From assembly GCA_003663045.1 (NCBI GenBank), contig QMZG01000030.1, positions 1 through 10,643 of the forward strand: a stretch of DNA of 10,643 nt, in the 5' to 3' direction. Every line of letters starts with the position of its first letter. The stretch's first letter is position 1. Shown here piece by piece: positions 1 through 6,952 of this stretch. The translations under genes and the position numbers were made by a program. The notes under the pieces are model-generated. The model saw only the letters and a program-made list of their open reading frames with translations. It was not told where the DNA came from and made no database searches. The stretch comes from Candidatus Altarchaeales archaeon. Lineage in GTDB: Archaea; Altiarchaeota; Altiarchaeia; IMC4; QMZM01.

Positions 1-5
1 AGCAT

Positions 6-1088
6 GTGCTTAAAAATCCAAAGCATTTTATTAAACACTGGGGGAAACATTTTGCTCATGAAGAGCTAGAGGAGAAAGGTGAGAGAATCAGAACATTCGC
101 TTATGTTTTCCTCCTTGGCTTATTCACATGGACGGTAACCAAAGACATTTCAGAGAATATAAACAGATATATCCTGATAAATCCAGACCCGCTCCATGAA
201 GGGGTAAAGTCTACAGTATACTCATTCATTCATCTACTGATCCCATTCTATGTCCTAGCCCTTGTTTCATTGGGGGCGTATATCCTTTTCCTGTCTACCT
301 CACCGAAGGGGAGATCAAGGGCGAAATCCATGGTCAGCAAATTGATAATTGGCATGATATTAGTCACCATTTCCCCACATCTACTTAACTTCTTCTTTAC
401 ACTCTCAGAGAATGTAACGAAGAATATTCTAACTCAGGGAGAGGAAGAGGTAACTGATGCTGTGGGCACATATACTGGGGTGATGTGGAAATCTTGGTTT
501 TTAACAGTGGGGGCCATATATGGAGTAAATGCGCTGGGGGAGATAGTAACGGAGACAGTAACCCATGCGACTGGATTTTCTATAAGTCAAATTAAGAAAC
601 ATCATTATAGCTGGGGAACAAGAGGAATGAAAGGTTACTGGCCAGTGAAGGTACTTGGCACTCTGGACAAGATTCTATCAAAATTAAAAGTAGAGGCAGA
701 ACCCGGAAGAACAATACCCATGCTCATGTTAAGCATTACACTCTTTATTGGTGTCTATGGCATCTTAGCCTTCAGGTACCTGATGGTTATGTTCTTCACA
801 CTGTTGTTTCCATTCACCATCTTCTTCCTCTGCTTTGATCCAACAAAGAAACTAGGGGGAACTTTATTAGAGCAACTCCTGCTATGGACATTCGTGCAGG
901 AATTTTATGCAATAATCCTGGTTGCAATAGGTACGGGGATGATAATGCTTCCTGAGGATTTATTGGGCTATGGATTTGGGATTTGGCCACTTACTATCAG
1001 TTTTTTTGACTTCGCCGCCTGTTTTACCTTAATGTTGGGACCAATAATCCTGTTCATGTTACTTAGAAAATTATTACCACCATTATGA
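6..1088 (+). CDS. Polytopic membrane protein, VirB6/TrbL-like with VirB2-like hairpin (array member 1, probably 5'-partial)
   Basis: About seven membrane segments are visible: roughly residues 28-46, 68-97, 110-137, 237-256, 257-279, 290-313 and 333-355. Residues 97-108 carry the loop S-T-S-P-K-G-R-S-R-A-K-S between two helices. The C-terminal block has LLFP at 266-269, LLEQ at 287-290 and WTFVQ at 294-298, all shared with the next four genes. The function is inferred from this pattern: an inner-membrane channel subunit of a type IV secretion-like apparatus. The connecting region at 140-235 is longer and more polar than in the paralogues. The GTG at 6 is the first usable start, but the frame is open to the window edge. 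Members 3-5, and less clearly member 2, begin with a signal-like helix that is missing here, so the real start is probably upstream. The C-terminus ends Leu-Leu-Pro-Pro-Leu, like the FLP ends of members 2 and 3. It overlaps member 2 by ATGA. Confidence 0.7.
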   Translation: MLKNPKHFIKHWGKHFAHEELEEKGERIRTFAYVFLLGLFTWTVTKDISENINRYILINPDPLHEGVKSTVYSFIHLLIPFYVLALVSLGAYILFLSTSPKGRSRAKSMVSKLIIGMILVTISPHLLNFFFTLSENVTKNILTQGEEEVTDAVGTYTGVMWKSWFLTVGAIYGVNALGEIVTETVTHATGFSISQIKKHHYSWGTRGMKGYWPVKVLGTLDKILSKLKVEAEPGRTIPMLMLSITLFIGVYGILAFRYLMVMFFTLLFPFTIFFLCFDPTKKLGGTLLEQLLLWTFVQEFYAIILVAIGTGMIMLPEDLLGYGFGIWPLTISFFDFAACFTLMLGPIILFMLLRKLLPPL

Positions 1089-2068
1089 GAATGAATTCAA
1101 GGATTAAGATCTTGATAGTGATCGGATTGATATTGGTAGCAATGTCGATATCAACTGCAGTAAGAATACCCAAGATATTTGGAGAGAGTCATGAGACTGG
1201 GTTTAATAGAATGGGTATTATAATATGGATTGCCAAGAGGTTGTTGTATATCTGGCTTTCAGCCTCATATGGAACCGAGGGATTGAATGAACTCAAAGCG
1301 AATCTCTCAGAGATAGTGATGATGAATCCCTCCATTACTACGTTATCCAATCTAATGGTTATTGTCATAAAACTTGTATTCGCCCTTTATATCCCAGCAA
1401 TAGCATTTCTTGGTTTTTATATCCTCTTTCTTTCCTCCTCTCCGGAGGGAAGGGCAGAAGCAAAGTCAATGCTAACTAAATTAATAGTAGGCTTAATCTT
1501 CGTCTCAGTATCACCCCAGTTGATGAATCTCTTACTGACGGTCTCTGAGGGATTAACATCATCCATTCTTGCCCCAACCGCAAAGGGTGTATTTACAAAG
1601 GCATGGGATACGAGCATTGGAGCAACGCCACTGGATCTAAGATTAGAACTAAGTGGTCTAAAGGGGTTACACTTCATAGCAACATTCATAGAGATAGAAC
1701 TTGGTTTCTATACATTTCTCTTCTTCATGATCCTGGTGTGGGGTGCATTCATCTTCCCCATACTGATAAGATTCTTTGCCGTTTCTGTATTCATAGTTTT
1801 ATTTCCATTATCCATACTCCTCTATTCCTTTGAATTTACCAAGGCACTGGGAAGGACGATGTTAGAGCAAACCATTATATGGACATTCCTGCAGGTTATT
1901 AACGCTCTGATAGTTCTAACCGTTGTTCAGTCCATAATAAGCTTGGGGGAAGATTTCATGAAAGTTGGCTGGGGTATAACTATACCAGTAATACCCCTTG
2001 TCGGGTGCCTGATGTTTGCCGTAGCACCCTTATTCATAATAAGATTCTTTAGAGGGTTTTTACCATGA
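1085..2068 (+). CDS. Polytopic membrane protein, VirB6/TrbL-like with VirB2-like hairpin (array member 2)
   Basis: 327 residues. An N-terminal hydrophobic segment lies at about 6-24, followed by an exposed stretch containing the N-P pair (residues 81-82) found at the same place in all five array members. The hairpin helices are at about 92-116 and 129-152, with the loop SSSPEGRAEAKS at 117-128. Further membrane segments are at about 207-245, 262-285 and 299-322. Key C-terminal residues are LFP (239-241), LEQ (260-262), W266, F268 and Q270. The start at 1085 overlaps the previous stop as ATGA, which suggests translational coupling; an ATG two codons later is an alternative, and neither has a clear Shine-Dalgarno sequence. 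The C-terminus is GFLP, as in member 3. The role is inferred to be a membrane subunit of a secretion or DNA-transfer channel. A transporter of unknown type remains possible, but the shared hairpin makes that less likely. Confidence 0.72.
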   Translation: MRMNSRIKILIVIGLILVAMSISTAVRIPKIFGESHETGFNRMGIIIWIAKRLLYIWLSASYGTEGLNELKANLSEIVMMNPSITTLSNLMVIVIKLVFALYIPAIAFLGFYILFLSSSPEGRAEAKSMLTKLIVGLIFVSVSPQLMNLLLTVSEGLTSSILAPTAKGVFTKAWDTSIGATPLDLRLELSGLKGLHFIATFIEIELGFYTFLFFMILVWGAFIFPILIRFFAVSVFIVLFPLSILLYSFEFTKALGRTMLEQTIIWTFLQVINALIVLTVVQSIISLGEDFMKVGWGITIPVIPLVGCLMFAVAPLFIIRFFRGFLP

Positions 2069-3084
2069 GGAAAAAGAAATTTATGAATTTGATGGCACTG
2101 GCACTGGTAATAATATTATTAATGATAGTTAGCGCAGAAGCCAAGGGGATTAAGCTCGAATCGCTTGAGGTTCTACTGGAGAGTCTCATAATAAAACCCC
2201 TCATCAGGGGCTTGGTTATTGCGGCACCTATTGGTTACTGGTTAGCCTATCAGGATGGAACGTCCTTTGTCAAGAATTTTAATAGGGTAATCCTCTACAA
2301 TCCTCCAACTGAGGGGATTCTGCCATTCCTGAATATACTACTGAAGATACTATTTCCAGTCTATTCCCTGTTAATAGTCTCCATTGGTTTCTATCTACTT
2401 CTGTATTCATCATCACCAGAGGGGAGGGCAAATGCAAAATCTCTACTAAGTAAACTGATAATTACATTAGTACTAATATCATTATCATCAAGGTTGATAT
2501 GGTTGATATTCTCTATCTCCGGGTATTTAACAGATAGTATCTTCTCTCTAACCAGTTTGGAACTTATTGGGGAGATACTTAATGGTGGGATATGGGGAAT
2601 GCTCATCTTATCTACATGGTTAATGATACCAGACATCGAACTTGGGGCAGTTTCTTTAATGCTGGTGTATGTATTCGCGTGGTTACCCTATATGGTAATA
2701 TCCCTGAGGAATATTGTCCTCACCACATTGATGATCCTATTCCCATTGGGAATTCTCCTTTATTTTATCCCCGAATTAAAAAGTATTGGAAAAACGATAT
2801 TAGAGCAATTCCTGATATGGACATTCATCCAGGCATTCATGGCCTTGGCATTGGTTTCTGTGGCAAAGGCATTCTCAGTTACTACCCTGGTTTCTAATCC
2901 AGAGATTACATGCCTCAATATCTTCCCTGTTCCAGGGATTAACAATATGCTTGCATGGTTTTTTACATCCATAGATCTTGGTACCACGAATCTAATGACA
3001 CTGGGCTTCGGAGCAGTAGCCCATTTTTCAATAATCCTAGTTCCAATCGTAATGGTTTTACTATTCAAGAAATTTTTACCTTGA
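2065..3084 (+). CDS. Polytopic membrane protein, VirB6/TrbL-like with VirB2-like hairpin (array member 3)
   Basis: 339 residues. The N-terminus MRKKKF followed by a hydrophobic run to about residue 22 and then Ala-Glu-Ala (24-26) looks like a Sec signal peptide. The N-P pair is at 79-80. The hairpin occupies about 90-150, with the loop SSSPEGRANAKS at 115-126. Membrane segments follow at about 176-188, 195-233, 247-270 and 312-335. The C-terminal motifs are LFP (225-227), LEQ (246-248), W252, F254 and Q256. A loop of about 40 residues (271-312) before the last helix is longer than in the sister proteins. It overlaps member 2 by ATGA; an AGAGGG stretch about ten bases upstream could be a weak ribosome site. 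The C-terminus FKKFLP matches members 1 and 2. The role is inferred as for the rest of the array. Confidence 0.72.
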   Translation: MRKKKFMNLMALALVIILLMIVSAEAKGIKLESLEVLLESLIIKPLIRGLVIAAPIGYWLAYQDGTSFVKNFNRVILYNPPTEGILPFLNILLKILFPVYSLLIVSIGFYLLLYSSSPEGRANAKSLLSKLIITLVLISLSSRLIWLIFSISGYLTDSIFSLTSLELIGEILNGGIWGMLILSTWLMIPDIELGAVSLMLVYVFAWLPYMVISLRNIVLTTLMILFPLGILLYFIPELKSIGKTILEQFLIWTFIQAFMALALVSVAKAFSVTTLVSNPEITCLNIFPVPGINNMLAWFFTSIDLGTTNLMTLGFGAVAHFSIILVPIVMVLLFKKFLP

Positions 3085-3093
3085 TGAAATAAA

Positions 3094-4065
3094 ATGGATA
3101 AAAAAAGCAGAATCTTCACATTATTGGTTGTGATTTTACTGCTATCAACATTGGTAAATGCTGGAGGGGCGTTACTAGGTATAATTGATGTCGCAATAGC
3201 TGAGGGATTGAAGTTAGTAGCCAAGGGTTGGATAGTCTCGACTGGATGGCAGGTAATAGATTTTTATGAAAAGATCTTTGATAGTTTTCCTTTGCTCTTA
3301 ACCACTAATCCTCCAATGAGTGAGATAACCTCCGGAATGTTCTTCTTTATTAAGATAATTGCACCATTCTATATCTTAGCTATAGTTATTCTTGCACTTT
3401 ACATCCTCATGGCTTCCTCTTCCATGAGGGGGAGGGCTAAGGCAAAGAGCATGCTAACTAATCTGATAATAGGCCTGGTTTTGATTTCTCTCTCCCCAGG
3501 GGTATTGAAGGTCTTCTTTATAATATCTGAAAATCTTGCCAATGCATTAATATCAATGGGTGCTAATGCCGGAATTAGTGCTTTAAAGGGAGCCAGTGGT
3601 GGTTTATACGAGAAGTTCTGGAAACTAACACTAATCCACAGAACCGGTGGGGTTGAGCTATTTGCCATTCATACCACCTTGCTATTTGGTTTGACTATCA
3701 TGTTGCTTCTAAGACATGTAATGGTAATTCTCTTTGGAATGTTATTGCCATTGGCTTTCTTTCTCTATTTATTTTATCCCACAAAGCATATTGGAAAGGG
3801 TTTATTCATGCAGACATTTCTATGGACATTCATGCCAATAGCATGGATTTTAGCCTTAGTTATCATTGGAACCGTGATTGGTTCCATACCCTCCTATATC
3901 CCAGAATTCTATATCCTTATCGCAGCATTGTTCTTTTTCATTGGGTCACCGATGATGATCTTGGGAGTGGGGGACTGGCTGGCCTTCCTCGTATTTTTAT
4001 TTGAAGTGCTACAGGCGGCTCCACTTTCAATAGGGGCGGTAGTTATAGATGAAACAATGAAATAG
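3094..4065 (+). CDS. Polytopic membrane protein, VirB6/TrbL-like with VirB2-like hairpin (array member 4, divergent loop)
   Basis: 323 residues. A signal-like segment (about 6-22, VNA at 21-23) is followed by an amphipathic region and the N-P pair (72-73). The hairpin spans about 85-150, but its loop reads SSSMRGRAKAKS (108-119): Met-Arg replaces the Pro-Glu/Lys of the other members, while G-R and A-K remain. C-terminal motifs are LLP (217-219, lacking the Phe), Q240, W244-T-F and a Pro-Ile where most paralogues have an aromatic or aliphatic residue after Gln. The tail differs from members 1-3: instead of ending in FLP it continues with G-x-G-D-W-L-A-F-L (291-299) and about 24 more residues, a pattern shared with member 5. 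It starts nine bases after member 3 with no clear Shine-Dalgarno sequence. The function is inferred from the array. Confidence 0.7.
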   Translation: MDKKSRIFTLLVVILLLSTLVNAGGALLGIIDVAIAEGLKLVAKGWIVSTGWQVIDFYEKIFDSFPLLLTTNPPMSEITSGMFFFIKIIAPFYILAIVILALYILMASSSMRGRAKAKSMLTNLIIGLVLISLSPGVLKVFFIISENLANALISMGANAGISALKGASGGLYEKFWKLTLIHRTGGVELFAIHTTLLFGLTIMLLLRHVMVILFGMLLPLAFFLYLFYPTKHIGKGLFMQTFLWTFMPIAWILALVIIGTVIGSIPSYIPEFYILIAALFFFIGSPMMILGVGDWLAFLVFLFEVLQAAPLSIGAVVIDETMK

Positions 4066-4066
4066 G

Positions 4067-5140
4067 ATGAAAATGGTAACAAAGGGTAAAAAGGTCATCA
4101 TGGTATTGACGATATTGATGATACTCTCTACGGGGGCATTTGCTATAGCTCTCCTTACAGATAGTATAGGACCCTCACTAAGGCACGGAATGCCCAGTGT
4201 AGTGGGTGAGGTAGTGGGTGGAATAATTAGAGATGCATTATATACGGGCTTCATAGGAGAGGCGTTCTTTGACCCCCTGAGAGATGCCCTACAACCTAGT
4301 GAATTTTTCAATATACTCCAGCAGAGCAATCCAGAGTTGATCCTTGCTGATGGGGATGTAAATCCGATAATAGATAACAAGGTAAATTTCTTCATTCAGC
4401 TCCTTGCACCCTTTTATCTATTGGCTTTTCTCTTGCTGGCTATATATCTCATGTTCATTTCCAGTTCTCCAGAGGGGAGGGCGAGGGCAAAGGGAAGTTT
4501 ACTGAGGTTAATTCTTTCCGTAGCATTTGTTATCTTTACTATCCCCATAGTTCAGGCATTCCTGGATGTTTCTTTATACATCACGAATTTTATCATTAAT
4601 ACCAACTCTGGGAATATGGAAATCGCATTGAAGGTCTTAAGAATATGCGTGGATCATATGTGGAATACAATTAAATGGAAAATGCCCTTTCTTGCCTTCT
4701 GGCCAATGCTATTCATTTTTCTGTTTTCAATTATTCTTTCCAGTATTCCATTTATTATAATATGTATGAGATACTTCATGATTCTGGTATTTACAATGCT
4801 GTTTCCTATTGGGATATTTCTCTATTCAATACATTTTACACAGAGGCTCGGAAAGAGTATAATAAGACAGACAATACTTTGGATATTTATTCAGCCGTTA
4901 ATGGCAATAATCCTTGCGGTAATTGGGATTGCTTCTACACCACTACTCAGCTTAGTTTCAGATTCTACTATGGAAACTGGATTTGGATTGGCGGGATTCC
5001 TCGCGTTGGGAGCAGCACCACTTGTGATGGTGGGAATCATGAACTGGTTGGAGACATTACTCGTTTTAGCTGAAGCCGCAATGGAGGTTCCTTCAATGCA
5101 CCTGGTAGCTGAAATAGAGGAGCTGAAGATAAAGGGATGA
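4067..5140 (+). CDS. Polytopic membrane protein, VirB6/TrbL-like with VirB2-like hairpin (array member 5)
   Basis: 357 residues. A signal peptide is likely, with a hydrophobic run to about 25 and Ala-Phe-Ala at 24-26. A longer extracytoplasmic region (27-104) carries an N-P pair at 99-100. The hairpin is at about 107-170 with the loop SSSPEGRARAKG at 132-143. Membrane segments follow at about 207-233, 234-254, 268-292 and 307-337. The C-terminal motifs are LFP (245-247), Q268 (Arg rather than Glu before it), W272, F274 and Q276. The end has N-W-L-E-T-L-L (326-332) and an acidic, Lys-containing tail, like member 4 and unlike 1-3. It begins one base after the stop of member 4; a second ATG two codons in is an alternative start. 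It is the last gene of the array and converges on the SPFH gene, with 23 bases between the stops. Confidence 0.72.
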   Translation: MKMVTKGKKVIMVLTILMILSTGAFAIALLTDSIGPSLRHGMPSVVGEVVGGIIRDALYTGFIGEAFFDPLRDALQPSEFFNILQQSNPELILADGDVNPIIDNKVNFFIQLLAPFYLLAFLLLAIYLMFISSSPEGRARAKGSLLRLILSVAFVIFTIPIVQAFLDVSLYITNFIINTNSGNMEIALKVLRICVDHMWNTIKWKMPFLAFWPMLFIFLFSIILSSIPFIIICMRYFMILVFTMLFPIGIFLYSIHFTQRLGKSIIRQTILWIFIQPLMAIILAVIGIASTPLLSLVSDSTMETGFGLAGFLALGAAPLVMVGIMNWLETLLVLAEAAMEVPSMHLVAEIEELKIKG

Positions 5141-5163
5141 TAGAGATATATCTAATGTTATGT

Positions 5164-6324
5164 CTAATCTCTCAATCCCAATCTCTTTTTTATCTCTCTG
5201 ATCTTTTTGGTGTAGTCCTCCTCCTCTTTTTCTATCTCTTTTCTGTATTCTTCCATCTCTTCGGGTTTTATCTCTCCCTCTTTTAGTCTATTCTCTATAT
5301 CCTTTATACGTTTTTCGTATTTATCCATAACATCCTGGTAGTAGTTGATCATGTCTACAGGTATTTTGGCCTTTGTAGGCTGAGTAGTTCTCTTGGTTAT
5401 TGTCTCCGCAATCTTGGATATCTCCAATGGCAGTACTATCTTGGTTGCCCTACCCCTTGCAACTTTATCTAGGGCCTCTAGATACATATAGGTTATGGCT
5501 GGGTCCGTGAGCTTACCCCCAGCCTCCCTTATGGCATCTATCTCCATCTTAATGGCATCGGCTTTTTCATGTGCCGCCAGCTTAAGTTGTCCGGCAGCTA
5601 CCTTTTCGTGCATTGCAGATTGAACCTTCTCCGGAAATCTGACCATGGTTAGCTTAACCTTCGGTACAACGATTCCCCATTCTCTTCCGGGATAGGTAGA
5701 TATCTTGTGAACAGAATCCTCCAACATATGGGATATACTATCCATGTGCGATATAATGTAATCTGATGGTGAATTACCACAGATATGAGTTAGAGCAGAA
5801 TTAATATAACTAAGAACAGCCCCTTTATAGTCTTTAATATTTATTATGGCATCTCTGGGATTTGAGACATACATAAATACCTCTGGTGATACCAAGAATC
5901 TTACCTTATCCTTTGTCACCACCTCTTTTGGGTCTATGGTGTAAACATGTAACCTTAGATCAACCTTCTCATATTTCTCCACTATGGGGAATATGAGTGT
6001 CCAGCCTGGACCAGCAACCCTGTTGAACCTACCGTATCTGAACACAACACCCCTTTCGTACTCCAGAAATTTTATCAGAGCCCTAGGTAACATTAAGGCG
6101 ACTAAAACAAGTATAATCAATAAAACAAATGTTCCCGGTCTAACGCTTATTCCATAAGCCTCAATCGGAGCCCCCGGGAGTAATATCAATAAAAGCAACA
6201 AGGCTATAAAGGCTATGATAATAACTACTATTTTTAGATCTATCTTCATACCCTCTTCTCTTGTGACTACTTCCTTTTCAACCCCTTCTGGAGTATCTCC
6301 TTCTTCTGGCAGAATTGATGTCAT
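5164..6324 (-). CDS. Stomatin/prohibitin-like SPFH (band 7) membrane protein
   Basis: 386 residues. SPFH proteins assemble into oligomeric rings on membranes and organise or protect membrane protein complexes. Residues 1-28 are polar and acidic. Two membrane segments follow (about 29-50 and 64-84). The SPFH domain starts at FLEYERGVVFRYGRF (86-100), has GPGW at 105-108, and ends with the family's typical A-x-T-K-I-V-L-P-L segment (293-300), preceded by Y279-M-Y-L-E-A-L. The Ala/Lys/Glu-rich helix is at 240-270. A charged coiled coil (about 328-383) closes the protein. Two N-terminal helices and a 25-residue acidic leader differ from classical stomatins, which usually have one hairpin or helix. 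No NfeD-type partner protease gene, a common neighbour of archaeal stomatins, is adjacent. The start at 6324 fits a TATA-like element about 26 bases upstream. A link to the secretion-like genes is only positional. Confidence 0.88.
   Translation of the reverse strand: MTSILPEEGDTPEGVEKEVVTREEGMKIDLKIVVIIIAFIALLLLLILLPGAPIEAYGISVRPGTFVLLIILVLVALMLPRALIKFLEYERGVVFRYGRFNRVAGPGWTLIFPIVEKYEKVDLRLHVYTIDPKEVVTKDKVRFLVSPEVFMYVSNPRDAIINIKDYKGAVLSYINSALTHICGNSPSDYIISHMDSISHMLEDSVHKISTYPGREWGIVVPKVKLTMVRFPEKVQSAMHEKVAAGQLKLAAHEKADAIKMEIDAIREAGGKLTDPAITYMYLEALDKVARGRATKIVLPLEISKIAETITKRTTQPTKAKIPVDMINYYQDVMDKYEKRIKDIENRLKEGEIKPEEMEEYRKEIEKEEEDYTKKIREIKKRLGLRD
5186..5191 (+). terminator. Possible T-run terminator for the five-gene array
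   Basis: A run of six T on the + strand lies about 45 bases after the last stop of the array, inside the 3' end of the convergent SPFH gene (its Lys-rich C-terminus). The 23-base gap itself holds only a 10-base palindrome AGATATATCT (5144-5153). Archaeal intrinsic termination often uses T-rich tracts, so this is plausible but weak. Confidence 0.25.
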
Positions 6325-6346
6325 CGATAGAATATTTCCTTTTTGC

Positions 6347-6354
6347 TAATAAAT
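6347..6354 (-). promoter_or_regulatory. Candidate TATA box of the SPFH gene
   Basis: Read on the - strand this is within CTATTTATTAG, centred about 26 bases before the ATG at 6324. That is the spacing expected for an archaeal TATA box with transcription starting at the start codon. An AAAAAGGAAA stretch closer to the start is a poor Shine-Dalgarno match. Confidence 0.4.
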
Positions 6355-6406
6355 AGAGTATATCGAACCCACAACGAATTCCACCAATCGCTATATATCT
6401 GGTATA

Positions 6407-6432
6407 CCATAATAAAAATCCATAATAAAAAA
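6407..6432 (-). terminator. Duplicated T-rich element, probable terminator for the small - strand genes
   Basis: Two copies of CCATAATAAAAA (6407-6418 and 6420-6431) stand 13 bases apart. On the - strand they read as two T5-T6 runs, each followed by ATTATGG. They lie about 80-105 bases downstream of the 59-aa gene and before the SPFH promoter, where a transcript from the small genes would be expected to end. The T-rich character fits archaeal termination; no GC-rich hairpin is needed or seen. Confidence 0.4.
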
Positions 6433-6482
6433 TGCATCTACATATAGCGCATTTTTAGCTACAACACTGTAATGTAGTCGAT

Positions 6483-6504
6483 CTCAGAATGAGCTCAGAA
6501 TGAG
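6483..6504. repeat. Tandem 11-base repeat, two copies
   Basis: CTCAGAATGAG occurs twice head to tail (6483-6493 and 6494-6504), ending 7 bases before the 3' end of the 59-aa gene. Each copy has inverted ends (CTCA/TGAG), so a protein-binding site or a small RNA hairpin is conceivable. No function can be assigned. Confidence 0.6.
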
Positions 6505-6511
6505 CATAAAT

Positions 6512-6691
6512 CTAAATGGGTATAAAGCTCGCCAGTGTTGTAATTATGGCTACTGTTGCGAAAATACTCATCATTCCCGGATCTATTGATGTACCCCTGG
6601 TCCCCATATCCAAGAATATGAGCATTAGTGCAACCGTAATTATTCGGAGCATACTTGATATCGGTGTGAAGTGTCCCTTTTTATTTAGCAT
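6512..6691 (-). CDS. 59-aa small membrane protein, paralogue of the 51-aa protein upstream
   Basis: The product begins MLNKKGHFTP and has two hydrophobic stretches (about 15-28 and 40-58) joined by a short turn with the pattern G-T-x-x-D-x-G (33-39). The C-terminus is Phe-Ile-Pro-Ile. The 51-aa product at 6778-6933 aligns over its second half without gaps: Leu-Met-x-x-x-Leu-Asp/Glu, Gly, Gly-Thr, Asp, Gly, Phe-Ala-x-Val and Ile-Pro are shared. That similarity is the main argument that both are real. The ATG at 6691 is chosen because a TATA-like TATATA is centred about 25 bases upstream, fitting a leaderless mRNA. The frame stays open further upstream, but that extension runs over the neighbouring small gene in another frame and lacks matching sequence. 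I do not recognise the family. The + strand is also open here but has no comparable start in the second copy. Confidence 0.6.
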   Translation of the reverse strand: MLNKKGHFTPISSMLRIITVALMLIFLDMGTRGTSIDPGMMSIFATVAIITTLASFIPI

Positions 6692-6707
6692 ATTAAATAT
6701 ATTATTG

Positions 6708-6749
6708 TTAGGTATATAAATAGGATAATCTAAAAATATTAGGTATATA
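6708..6749. repeat. 11-base direct repeat spaced 31 bases, containing the TATA element
   Basis: TTAGGTATATA occurs at 6708-6718 and again at 6739-6749, about three helical turns apart and so on the same face of the helix. The copy nearer the 59-aa gene sits at TATA-box distance. The second could be an alternative promoter or a regulator site. Confidence 0.5.
6713..6718 (-). promoter_or_regulatory. Candidate TATA box of the 59-aa gene
   Basis: TATATA within TTTATATACC (- strand), centred about 25 bases before the ATG at 6691. It is part of an 11-base sequence that recurs 31 bases further upstream. Confidence 0.45.
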
Positions 6750-6750
6750 G

Positions 6751-6780
6751 AAAATTTCTCAAAATTTCCCAAAATGCCTA
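6751..6780. repeat. Phased A-tract triplet with 10-base period
   Basis: Three consecutive 10-base blocks begin AAAAT: AAAATTTCTC, AAAATTTCCC and AAAATGCCTA. Tracts in helical phase usually bend DNA. The block overlaps the stop codon of the 51-aa gene and lies upstream of the 59-aa gene's promoter region. Confidence 0.45.
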
Positions 6781-6933
6781 ACCAGGGATAAGTCCCACTA
6801 TCAAGACAATAAGAGTCACTATTGCAAAAAGAGTTACAATACCTGAATCTACACAAGTTCCAACCCTGCCCTGCTCTAAGAGTAGAATCATCAGTATAAT
6901 CCCAATTATGTTTGGTATTTTACATAGAACCAT
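6778..6933 (-). CDS. 51-aa small membrane protein, paralogue of the 59-aa protein
   Basis: Too small for many gene finders. It starts ATG at 6933 (MVLCKIPN...) and ends TAG at 6778-6780. It has hydrophobic stretches at about 9-19 and 31-49, joined by E20-x-G22, G25-T26, D29 and G31, and ends Ile-Pro-Gly. The match in order and spacing to the 59-aa product is good for a peptide of this size, indicating a tandem duplication. Topology is probably a two-helix hairpin, with the G-T-x-x-D-x-G turn on one side of the membrane. Cys4 and Cys27 are not conserved in the sister. No Shine-Dalgarno sequence is present; an AT-rich TATA-like element about 26 bases upstream fits leaderless expression. Function is unknown. 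Membrane placement and position between the SPFH gene and the PH-like/pilin-like operon are the only clues. Confidence 0.6.
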   Translation of the reverse strand: MVLCKIPNIIGIILMILLLEQGRVGTCVDSGIVTLFAIVTLIVLIVGLIPG

Positions 6934-6952
6934 AATAAATATTTAAATAGAA

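Noticed and set aside
3080..3094. TTGATGA resembling a C box of a C/D guide RNA
   Set aside because: It is the stop codon context of array member 3, the first base does not fit the C box, and no D box or guide arrangement was found nearby.
2760..3224. 154-codon - strand frame across members 3 and 4 of the array
   Set aside because: It runs antisense through two well-supported paralogous genes and their junction, with no motif of its own.
6516..6719. 67-codon + strand frame, hydrophobic
   Set aside because: It is the antisense of the 59-aa gene. The matching antisense frame over the 51-aa gene has no good start and is more basic, so the - strand reading explains the duplication better.
6512..6856. 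Long 114-codon - strand frame covering the 59-aa gene
   Set aside because: Its first half overlaps the 51-aa gene in another frame, contains many Cys and Asn with no membrane pattern, and has no counterpart in the paralogue. The shorter form starting at 6691 has the promoter spacing.
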